From Actinacidiphila paucisporea (lineage in GTDB: Bacteria; Actinomycetota; Actinomycetes; Streptomycetales; Streptomycetaceae), in assembly GCF_900142575.1 (NCBI RefSeq), contig NZ_FRBI01000013.1, positions 98,394 to 162,393 of the forward strand: a stretch of 64,000 nucleotides of DNA. The letters are read 5' to 3'. Below are positions 33,696-40,493 of the stretch, piece after piece; positions within the stretch are counted from its first letter, which is position 1, and every line of letters starts with the position of its first letter. Position numbers and translations under genes: made by a program. The notes under the pieces are model-generated. The model was not told where the DNA came from. It saw only the letters and a list, made by a program, of their open reading frames with translations, and searched no databases.

Positions 33696-33977
33696 TCAGC
33701 GGATCTCGAATCCGTCGTATCCGCCGCGCGGCTCCGACCAGATTTCCGTGACGCCCTCGACGCGGCCGGGCGTGTCGCCGTGCCGCAGCCAGTCGAGCAG
33801 CCGCTCGCACCGGTCACGGGCGCCCTCGGCGACGACCTGCACACGGCCGTCCCCCAGGTTGCCCGCGTAGCCGGACAGGCCGCCGATCTCCAGCGCGGTG
33901 GCCCTGGTCCACCATCGGAAGCCGACACCCTGCACCCGGCCTCGCACCCAGGCGGTGAGCCGGACATTCTCGTTCAT
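33696..33977 (-). CDS. acyP: Acylphosphatase
   Basis: A 93-residue acylphosphatase that hydrolyses acyl phosphates such as acetyl phosphate or 1,3-bisphosphoglycerate. The phosphate loop GRVQGVGFRWW carries catalytic Arg21, and the asparagine is in SGYAGNLGDGRVQVVAEG (Asn40). The length is normal. It is divergent from the CAP-domain gene with 136 bp between them. Confidence 0.95.
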   Translation of the reverse strand: MNENVRLTAWVRGRVQGVGFRWWTRATALEIGGLSGYAGNLGDGRVQVVAEGARDRCERLLDWLRHGDTPGRVEGVTEIWSEPRGGYDGFEIR

Positions 33978-34113
33978 GCGGGGAGGTTATCCGGTCCGCC
34001 GGACACCGGTTGCGACCGGAGGACCGCGCCGCCGGGCGTGATTCGCTACAGTCGCCCCGCAGCAGGACTTCACCCGAACGGGTGAAGCACCGGAGCATTG
34101 AGGAGCGCACCCG

Positions 34114-34983
34114 ATGGGCCGACACAGCCGTCAGGCGCAGCCTGCCGCGTCGCAGCCCGGCCCGCGCGGCCACCGCGGCCGCCGCAAGCACCACCCGGTG
34201 CGCACGGGGCTGCTGACCACCTCCGCGGTGATGGCGGTCGGCGCGGTCGCCGCGTCGTCCGGGCTGCTGTCCGGGGTGACCGGCGGGCTGACGTACGGCG
34301 GCGGCGGCAAGGACCAGACGCAGGCCGACGGCCCGACGGGACCGGTGCGGGCCGGCAGCGACGAGCCGTCGCCGCAGGGCAGCACGGACACCGCGATCCC
34401 CGGCTCCAGCAGCAGCCCGTCCGCCTCACGTACGCCCGCGCCGTCCGCGTCCAGTCCCTCGGTACGCGCCGGGTCCGCGACACCAACCGCCACCAAGCCG
34501 TCGGCGACGCCTTCCGTGTCGCCGACCCGTACGGCGCCGGCGCCCACCGTCCCGGTCCGCACTCCGAGCACCAAGGCGTCCACCGCGACCCCGAGCAGCG
34601 ACACGCTGACCGCCGCGAGGGCGGCCATCCTGTCGCTGGTCAACAAGGAGCGGGCCACCGCCGGCTGCAAGCCGCTGACCGCCAGCTCCTCGCTGGACGG
34701 CCTGGCCCAGGCCTTCAGTGACGACATGGCCGCCCGCGGCTTCTTCGACCACACCGACCCGGACGGCCACACCCCCTGGGACCGCGCCAAGGCCCGCGGC
34801 ATCACCAACCTCGGCGGGGAGAACATCGCCCGCGGCCAGGCCACCGCCGCGGCGGTGATGACCGCCTGGATGAACAGCCCCGGCCACCGGGCGAACATCC
34901 TCAACTGCGACTACACCACCCTCGGCGTCGGCATCCATTTCGGCACCGGCGGCCCGTGGTGGACGCAGGACTTCGGCTTCTGA
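34114..34983 (+). CDS. Secreted or anchored CAP-domain protein
   Basis: A 289-residue protein: a basic N-terminus (RGHRGRRKHH), a membrane or signal segment (about 33-52), a long Ser/Thr/Pro-rich linker (to ~155), then a CAP/SCP domain. The CAP motifs are LVNKERATAGCKPLTA, GFFDHTDPDGHTPWDRA (conserved His), GGENIARGQ, AWMNSPGHRANILN and WWTQDFGF. Bacterial CAP proteins are extracellular, often linked to sporulation or calcium-dependent functions, and their activity is not settled. Basic residues before the hydrophobic segment predict an N-in orientation. Confidence 0.92.
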   Translation: MGRHSRQAQPAASQPGPRGHRGRRKHHPVRTGLLTTSAVMAVGAVAASSGLLSGVTGGLTYGGGGKDQTQADGPTGPVRAGSDEPSPQGSTDTAIPGSSSSPSASRTPAPSASSPSVRAGSATPTATKPSATPSVSPTRTAPAPTVPVRTPSTKASTATPSSDTLTAARAAILSLVNKERATAGCKPLTASSSLDGLAQAFSDDMAARGFFDHTDPDGHTPWDRAKARGITNLGGENIARGQATAAAVMTAWMNSPGHRANILNCDYTTLGVGIHFGTGGPWWTQDFGF

Positions 34984-35044
34984 GGCACTGGCGAAACGAC
35001 AGCGCCACCCGCTGGGCGGCGCTGTGGCGCGGTAGGCTCTGGCC

Positions 35045-35470
35045 ATGGGTGAGGCGATCGGGGCGGACGCGCGGGCCGAGGGCGAGGACGTCTTCGACGT
35101 CTTCGCGCGGGACTGTCCCTCGCGCTCCACGCTGGCTCATGTGACCGGGCGCTGGGGCAGCCTCACGCTGGGCGCGCTGCGTGAGGACACGCTGCGCTTC
35201 AACGAGCTGCGGCGGCGGGTCGACGGGGTCAGCGAGAAGATGCTCTCCCAGACGCTGCACGCGTTGGAGCGCGACGGCCTGGTCGTCAGGGACGCCAGGC
35301 CGACGAATCCGCCGCACGTCGAATACCGGCTCACCGCTCTCGGCGCGGACACCGCGGACCGGCTGCTCGCGCTGATCGACCTGGTCGAGGAGCGGATGCC
35401 GGACGTGCTCGCCGCCCAGCGGGCCTACGACACCGGACGCGGCGCCGGCTGGCAGCGCGGGCAGAAGTAG
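35045..35470 (+). CDS. HxlR family transcriptional regulator
   Basis: A 141-residue winged-helix regulator of the HxlR/MarR-like group. Family features are CPSRSTLAHVTGRWGSLTLGAL, RFNELRRRVDGVSEKMLSQTLHALERDGLV (recognition helix) and the wing PTNPPHVEYRLTALG. A single cysteine (C24) sits where redox- or aldehyde-responsive relatives carry their sensing Cys. The 3' end overlaps the convergent mutM end by 46 bp. The target is unknown. Confidence 0.9.
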   Translation: MGEAIGADARAEGEDVFDVFARDCPSRSTLAHVTGRWGSLTLGALREDTLRFNELRRRVDGVSEKMLSQTLHALERDGLVVRDARPTNPPHVEYRLTALGADTADRLLALIDLVEERMPDVLAAQRAYDTGRGAGWQRGQK

Positions 35471-36291
35471 CTCGACCTGTTCATCCAGGCGCGGCGCCTG
35501 ATCGGCGTGCCGCAGCGGCGGCAGGGCAGGTCCTCGCGGCCGTAGGCGTCCAGCGACCGGTCGAAGTAGCCGGACTCGCCGTTCACGTTCACGTACATGC
35601 TGTCGAAACTGGTGCCGCCGGCGGCCAGCGCGTCGCCCATCACCTCGCGGATGTGCCGGACCAGCTCCGCGGTACGGGGACGGGTCAGGCCGGCGGTCGG
35701 GCGCTCGTAGTGCAGCTTGCTGCGCCACAGCGCCTCGTCGGCGTAGATGTTGCCGACCCCGCTGATCAGGCTCTGGTCCAGGAGCGCCCGCTTGACGGTG
35801 GTGCGCTTGCGGCGCAGGGCGGCGTGGAAGGCGTCCTCGTCGAATTCCGGGTCGATCGGGTCCCGGGCGATATGGCTCAGCGCCTGCGGCAGGCCTTCCG
35901 GGTCCCCCGGCACCGTCTCCTGGAGCGAGAGCCCGCCGAAGGTCCGCTGGTCCACGAACCTCAGGTCCGTACCGTCGGCGTCGGCGAAGGTGAACAGGAC
36001 GCGCAGGTGGGTCTCCGGCGGCGCCGTGGTCGGGCGGATCAGGAACTGCCCGCTCATGCCCAGGTGGGCGAGCAGGGCCGCGTCCCCCGTGACCGGCAGC
36101 CACAGGTACTTGCCCCTGCGGTGCGGCTCACCGATCCTGGTGCCACGCAGCCGGGCGGCGAAGTCCTCGGCCCCCGCCGCGTGGCGCCGCACCGCGCGCG
36201 GGTGCAGGACCCGCACCGTCTCGACGGTGCGGCCCGCGGCCCAGCGCGCCAGCCCCCGCCGCACCACTTCCACTTCCGGCAGCTCCGGCAT
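35425..36291 (-). CDS. mutM: Formamidopyrimidine-DNA glycosylase MutM (Fpg)
   Basis: A 288-residue bifunctional glycosylase/AP lyase that removes 8-oxoguanine and Fapy lesions. The N-terminal PELPEVE supplies the catalytic Pro2 and Glu3, K61 is in RGKYLWLPV, the helix-two-turn-helix has DQSLISGVGNIYADEALW, and the C-terminal zinc finger is CRRCGTPIRRRAW...FCPRCQ. The stop lies 46 bp inside the convergent HxlR gene, so the two mRNAs are antisense at their ends. It follows rnc by a REP-like hairpin. Confidence 0.97.
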   Translation of the reverse strand: MPELPEVEVVRRGLARWAAGRTVETVRVLHPRAVRRHAAGAEDFAARLRGTRIGEPHRRGKYLWLPVTGDAALLAHLGMSGQFLIRPTTAPPETHLRVLFTFADADGTDLRFVDQRTFGGLSLQETVPGDPEGLPQALSHIARDPIDPEFDEDAFHAALRRKRTTVKRALLDQSLISGVGNIYADEALWRSKLHYERPTAGLTRPRTAELVRHIREVMGDALAAGGTSFDSMYVNVNGESGYFDRSLDAYGREDLPCRRCGTPIRRRAWMNRSSYFCPRCQPAPRPVS

Positions 36292-36322
36292 GTCCTTCCT
36301 TCCACGCGAGGGGTTGACGCAC

Positions 36323-36387
36323 AGGGGCGCGGGGAGCCGGCGGCCACCGGCCGATGGCCGGCTGGCCGCGCGGTTCCCCGCGCCTCA
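36323..36387. repeat. Streptomyces REP-like palindrome between rnc and mutM
   Basis: AGGGGCGCGGGGA pairs with TCCCCGCGCC across an inner imperfect stem rich in GCCGG. This resembles the dispersed palindromic repeat seen in many Streptomyces intergenic regions and may act as a transcript-stabilising or terminating hairpin. Confidence 0.65.
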
Positions 36388-36425
36388 GGAAAAGCTCACC
36401 CACCCCCGCGCGGCGGAGCCGCCGG

Positions 36426-37175
36426 TCAGCTCGCGGCGGCGGAGGTCTTGCGGATGGAGCGCCAGGCGGCCTCGGCCGCCTGCTGCTCGGCTTCCTTCTT
36501 GCTGCGGCCGGTGCCGGTGCCGTACTCGACACCACCGACGCGGGCGGCAGCCGTGAAGGTCTTCTCGTGGTCGGGGCCCGACTCGGAGACGATGTATTCG
36601 GGTACGCCGAGACTCTCGCTCGCGGTCAGCTCCTGGAGGCTGGTCTTCCAGTCCAGGCCCGCGCCCAGGTTGGAGGACTCCTCGATGAGCGGGTCGAAGA
36701 GCCGGTGGACCAGCTCGGAGGCCGCGTCGAGGCCCTGGTCGAGATAGACGGCGCCGATGACCGCTTCGAGGGTGTCCGCGAGGATCGAGGCCTTGTCCCG
36801 CCCGCCGGTGCCCTCTTCACCGCGGCCCAGGCGGATGAACGCGCCGAGGTCGAGACCCCGGCTGACGCCCGCGAGCGCTCGCGAGTTGACCACCGCGGCC
36901 CGCAGCTTGGCCAGTTGGCCCTCGGGCAGGTCCGGGTGGGTGCGGTAGAGGGTGTCGGTGACCACCAGGCCGAGCACGGAGTCCCCGAGGAACTCCAGCC
37001 GCTCGTTGGTGGGCAGCCCGCCGTTCTCGTACGCGTACGAGCGGTGGGTGAGCGCACGTACCAGAAGGGCGGGCTCGAGGTGATACCCGAGCCGCCCTTC
37101 CAGAAGCGTGGGGGACGAGGCTGTTTCCGTCGCGGCGTCCGTCGCGGCCTGCTTCGGCGCTGAGGCGTCTGACAT
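36426..37175 (-). CDS. rnc: Ribonuclease III
   Basis: A 249-residue endonuclease for double-stranded RNA; in Streptomyces it is the AbsB product required for antibiotic production. The signature NERLEFLGDSVLGLVVTD and downstream DTLEAVIGAVYLDQGLDAA form the catalytic domain, and the C-terminus is a double-stranded RNA-binding domain (PEYIVSESGPDHEKTFTAAARV). ATG 37175 has AGGTGA about 9 nt upstream; a GTG at 37187 sits on that ribosome binding site. It forms a run with rpmF and DUF177. Confidence 0.96.
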   Translation of the reverse strand: MSDASAPKQAATDAATETASSPTLLEGRLGYHLEPALLVRALTHRSYAYENGGLPTNERLEFLGDSVLGLVVTDTLYRTHPDLPEGQLAKLRAAVVNSRALAGVSRGLDLGAFIRLGRGEEGTGGRDKASILADTLEAVIGAVYLDQGLDAASELVHRLFDPLIEESSNLGAGLDWKTSLQELTASESLGVPEYIVSESGPDHEKTFTAAARVGGVEYGTGTGRSKKEAEQQAAEAAWRSIRKTSAAAS

Positions 37176-37194
37176 GGAGCCTGTCACCTGCCGA

Positions 37195-37368
37195 TCAGAC
37201 GTCGAGGACCTGACGGCGGTTGTAGGTGCCGCAGTTGGGGCACGCGATGTGCTGCAGCTTGGGCTCGTGGCAGCGCTCGCACGCCACCAGGCTCACGGGC
37301 GCAGCCTTCCACTGCGAACGGCGGTGGCGCGTGTTGCTGCGCGACATCTTCCGCTTGGGAACAGCCAC
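37195..37368 (-). CDS. rpmF: 50S ribosomal protein L32
   Basis: A 57-residue L32. The start MAVPKRKMSRSNTRHRRSQW is invariant in the family, and a zinc ribbon CERCHEPKLQHIACPNC follows, so this is the zinc-binding (C+) form. GTG 37368 begins 2 nt after the DUF177 stop, with GGAG upstream, and rnc follows 19 bp later. The DUF177-rpmF pair is near universal. Confidence 0.97.
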   Translation of the reverse strand: MAVPKRKMSRSNTRHRRSQWKAAPVSLVACERCHEPKLQHIACPNCGTYNRRQVLDV

Positions 37369-37370
37369 GG

Positions 37371-37961
37371 CTACTTCTCCTGATCGTCGTCGGAGCCGTT
37401 TCCGGCACCGTTCTGCTGGGTCGTCGGATCCACGGTGAGATCCTGCAGGGCCGCCCACCGGATGTCGGTGACCGCGTGGTGGTGGTCCGGGTCGTCGGCG
37501 AGCCGGGCTCCACAGGTGGAGCACAGGCCCGCGCAGTCCTCCCGGCACACCGGCTGCATGGGCAGTGCGAGCACCACCGCGTCTCGCAGCACGGGTTCGA
37601 GGTCGAAGAGATCGTCCTCTAGTTCAAGCGCGTCCTCGTCCTCGGCGTCGTCACCGGCTTCGTCCCTGCGGGCGGTCCGGGTGTCGGCGTCGGGGTAGGA
37701 GAACATCTCCTGGAATTCCGCGTCCAGCTCGCGCTCGACGGGCTCCAGACACCTTACGCACTCCCCCGTGACCGGTGCATGGGCGGTGCCGGTGACCAGC
37801 ACACCCTCCATGACCGACTCCAGGCGGAGGTCCAGCTTGACGGTGGCGCCCTTCGGCACTCCGATGACGTCGGCGATGCCGAGGGCGTCGGGGGCCGGCA
37901 CCGAGCGGGAGACCTTCTTCATCGCGCCCGGACGCCTGCCCAGCTCGTGTGTGTCGAACAC
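37371..37961 (-). CDS. DUF177/YceD family ribosome-related protein
   Basis: A protein of about 196 residues linked to 23S rRNA accumulation in the YceD family. Visible: KLDLRLESVMEGVLVTGTA, a cysteine pair VTGECVRCLEPV, a long acidic insertion (DDAEDEDALELEDD), and a C-terminal CREDCAGLCSTCG cluster. The first canonical codon is GTG 37961, but upstream in-frame residues ALNTRLDHRNPL match what I recall as the conserved N-terminus and contain no ATG, GTG or TTG before a stop. Translation may begin at CTG 37994. It lies upstream of rpmF with a 2-nt gap. Confidence 0.9.
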   Translation of the reverse strand: MFDTHELGRRPGAMKKVSRSVPAPDALGIADVIGVPKGATVKLDLRLESVMEGVLVTGTAHAPVTGECVRCLEPVERELDAEFQEMFSYPDADTRTARRDEAGDDAEDEDALELEDDLFDLEPVLRDAVVLALPMQPVCREDCAGLCSTCGARLADDPDHHHAVTDIRWAALQDLTVDPTTQQNGAGNGSDDDQEK

Positions 37962-38143
37962 GAGCGGGTTGCGGTGGTCAAGGCGGGTGTTCAGGGCTCC
38001 TGCTTTCCTCGGTTACGGCCTGCCGCGTCCCTTGCGGGCGGGCAGGCAGAAGCGCCGGCGATTCACACGGCTGGAAGTGACAGGATACTGGACGCGCAGC
38101 CCCCGCCCAAACGGAGCAGGGCGGGGCCGCCCCGGCGGACCGG

Positions 38144-39292
38144 TCAGCGGCCCTGTTCCAACTCCCGCAGCCGGTTGAGGTCGATCATCCCGGTGTCGAA
38201 GAAGCTGGTCTCGTCCAGCGCCGCGGGCGGCTGCGCATACCCCTGGCCCTGCTGCTGGTACGGGATCTGCGGCGGATACTGCTGCTGGTCGTAGCCGGGC
38301 TGCTGCTGCTCGTAGCCCGGCTGCCCGCTGTAGTCGTAGCCCTGGTCCTGGCCGTAGCCCGGCTGCGGGGCGTACGGATCCGCGTAGCCGGCCTGCTGGG
38401 CGTACTCCTGCTGCTGGTAGCCCTCGCCGGTCTCCTGGCCGTAGCCCGGCTGCGGGTACGCCTCCTGCTGGTAGCCGTACGCGGGCTCCTGCGGGGGCTC
38501 GGCGGCCTGCGGCTGCGGGTCGTAGCCGTACTGCGCCAGGTCGGCCTGCTCGGGCGCGGGGGCGGCCAGGCCCGCCAGGTAGTCGGCGTCGGACTGCTGG
38601 TGGTGGTGCTGCGGGTCGGCGCCGTCCGCCGCGGCGATCTGCGCCGCCAGGTCGTCGATCGGGTTGTGCCCGGTGAGCTTGAGCCGGCCGCGGCCGACCG
38701 CCTCCAGCGTCTTGGTGAGCACCGCCTCGAAGGCGCCGAGCTTGGTGTCGACGTACTCGTCTGCGCGGCGGCGCAGCGTCTCGGGGTCGGCGCTGCGCTC
38801 GGGGGCGTCCGGGTCGTCCTCGGCGTAGCCCTGGTCGTCGAAGTCGGGGTGGCGGCCGAGCAGCTTCTCGCGGCCGCGGTCGACCGAGCCGATGGTCTTG
38901 GTGAGGACCACCTCGAAGTTGGCGAGCTTGCTGTCGACGTAGTCGTCGGCCTCGGCGCGGATCTCGTCGGCCTCGCGGCGGGCCTCGGCGACGATCCGGT
39001 CGGCCTCGTCCTTGGACTGCCGGGCGACATGCGTCTCGGAGACCAGCGAACCGCGTTCGGCGTGCGCCGACTCGATGATCCGCCGGGCCTCGGCCCTGGC
39101 CTGTTCGACCATCTGCTCGCGGTCGCCGAGCAGGTCCTCGGCCTGGGCGAGGGAGTCGGGCAGCGCGGCGGACACCTCGTCGAGCATGGCGAGCAGCTCG
39201 GCCCGGTTCACCACGCAGGAGGCCGACATCGGCATCGACCGGGCGTTCGCCACGGTGGCCGCGATCTCATCGAGCTTCTTCTGGACGTCCAC
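38144..39292 (-). CDS. SepIVA/DivIVA-like coiled-coil division protein with a Q/Y-rich tail
   Basis: A 382-residue protein. The first ~230 residues are helical coiled coil (MDVQKKLDEIAATVANARS, VEQARAEARRIIESAHAERG, DEADRIVAEARREADEIRAE) with two ADxYVDxKLxxFEVVLTKT repeats. The remainder is a disordered Gln/Tyr/Pro/Gly-rich tail with many PGYGQ- and QQQ-like units. The coiled-coil part and the placement between rnc/DUF177 and coaD match mycobacterial SepIVA, which acts in division and polar growth. The function here is inferred. A low-complexity tail of this length could promote assembly. Confidence 0.85.
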   Translation of the reverse strand: MDVQKKLDEIAATVANARSMPMSASCVVNRAELLAMLDEVSAALPDSLAQAEDLLGDREQMVEQARAEARRIIESAHAERGSLVSETHVARQSKDEADRIVAEARREADEIRAEADDYVDSKLANFEVVLTKTIGSVDRGREKLLGRHPDFDDQGYAEDDPDAPERSADPETLRRRADEYVDTKLGAFEAVLTKTLEAVGRGRLKLTGHNPIDDLAAQIAAADGADPQHHHQQSDADYLAGLAAPAPEQADLAQYGYDPQPQAAEPPQEPAYGYQQEAYPQPGYGQETGEGYQQQEYAQQAGYADPYAPQPGYGQDQGYDYSGQPGYEQQQPGYDQQQYPPQIPYQQQGQGYAQPPAALDETSFFDTGMIDLNRLRELEQGR

Positions 39293-39302
39293 GCCGAAGA
39301 CT

Positions 39303-39782
39303 CTAGCGCTGACGCAGCTTGGTGTTCAGCGCCTGGAGAACCGGGGCCGGGACCAAGTGCGAGATGTCCCCGCCCCATTGGGCGACTTCCTTCACGAGGG
39401 AGGAGGACAGGAAGCTGTAGGCGGGGTTGGTGGGCACGAAGAGCGTCTCCACGCCGGACAGGCCGATGTTCATCTGCGCCATCTGCAGCTCGTAGTCGAA
39501 GTCGCTGACGGCGCGCAGGCCCTTGACGATGGCCGGGATGTCGCGCTGCTTGCAGAAGTCCACCAGCAGTCCGTGGAAGGACTCCACCTCCACGTTGCCG
39601 AGGTCCGCGGTGACCTCCTGGATCAGCGCGATCCGCTCGTCCACGGTGAAAAGGCCCTGCTTGGACTGGTTGATCATCACCGCGACGTGCACGACGTCGT
39701 ACAGCCGGGAGGCGCGGGCGATGATGTCGAGGTGTCCGTTGGTGACCGGGTCGAAGGACCCGGGACAGACTGCGCGGCGCAT
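39303..39782 (-). CDS. coaD: Phosphopantetheine adenylyltransferase
   Basis: A 159-residue enzyme joining 4'-phosphopantetheine to AMP to give dephospho-CoA. The nucleotidyltransferase motif is CPGSFDPVTNGHLDII (TNGH at 14-17), followed by VKGLRAVSDFDYELQMAQMN and PTNPAYSFLSSSLVKEVA. ATG 39782 has GAGGAG upstream; the longer open frame is a shadow. It is 23 bp after rsmD, the usual pair, and is followed by the SepIVA-like gene. Confidence 0.97.
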   Translation of the reverse strand: MRRAVCPGSFDPVTNGHLDIIARASRLYDVVHVAVMINQSKQGLFTVDERIALIQEVTADLGNVEVESFHGLLVDFCKQRDIPAIVKGLRAVSDFDYELQMAQMNIGLSGVETLFVPTNPAYSFLSSSLVKEVAQWGGDISHLVPAPVLQALNTKLRQR

Positions 39783-39805
39783 AGCTGGCTCCTCGCTCTG
39801 CGGGC

Positions 39806-40387
39806 TCATGACCCGGCGGTAACTTGGGCGGCGCGACCGTACCAAAGAGTCGCCTCGCCGTACCGCCGGGAGCGCAGTTCCTCGAAGCCGGACGGCCAGT
39901 CGAAGTCACCGCCCCTGGTCCTGCGTTCCACGGTGACCAGTGTGTCGGGCGCGAGCCAGCCGCCGGCCAGGAGTGTGAGCAGAATCTCCCGCAGGTCCTC
40001 GGCCGGGGTGTCGTAGGGCGGGTCGAGGAAGACCACGTCGTACGGCTCGGCGGGCGGCGGTCCCGCGACCACCTTCTCGGCCTTCCCGGCGCGCACCTCG
40101 GCGCCCGGCAGCCCGATCGCCGCGGCATTCTCCCGGATCGTACGGGCCGCCCGCGGGTCGGCCTCGGCCAGCAGCACATGGGCGGCGCCACGCGACAGCG
40201 CTTCGAGGCCGACGGCGCCCGAGCCCCCGTAGAGGTCCATGACCCTGGCGCCCGCCAGGGTGCCGCGCAGCGACTGCAGGGTCGAGAAGAGCCCTTCCTT
40301 GGCCCGGTCCGAGGTCGGCCGGGTGGCGGTGCCCGGCGGTACGGCAAGCCGCCGGCCGCCGGCCGCCCCGGCGATCACGCGCGTCAT
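39806..40387 (-). CDS. rsmD: 16S rRNA (guanine-N2-)-methyltransferase RsmD
   Basis: A 193-residue SAM-dependent enzyme forming m2G966 in 16S rRNA. The start MTRVIAGAAGGRRLAVPPGT is followed by RPTSDRAKEGLFSTL, motif I VMDLYGGSGAVGLEALSRGA and the catalytic motif DVVFLDPPYD. It is upstream of coaD on the same strand. The 106-bp gap to recG should hold the promoter if it is not part of a recG transcript. Confidence 0.95.
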   Translation of the reverse strand: MTRVIAGAAGGRRLAVPPGTATRPTSDRAKEGLFSTLQSLRGTLAGARVMDLYGGSGAVGLEALSRGAAHVLLAEADPRAARTIRENAAAIGLPGAEVRAGKAEKVVAGPPPAEPYDVVFLDPPYDTPAEDLREILLTLLAGGWLAPDTLVTVERRTRGGDFDWPSGFEELRSRRYGEATLWYGRAAQVTAGS

Positions 40388-40493
40388 CTGCTGCCCACCC
40401 TTCGCCTCACCCTTCGCACCCTATCCGGCCGGGGCGGTCGGCTCCCGTGCGGCGCCTGCCCCTGCCTGCCGCGGCCCTCGCCCCGGCCGCGCC

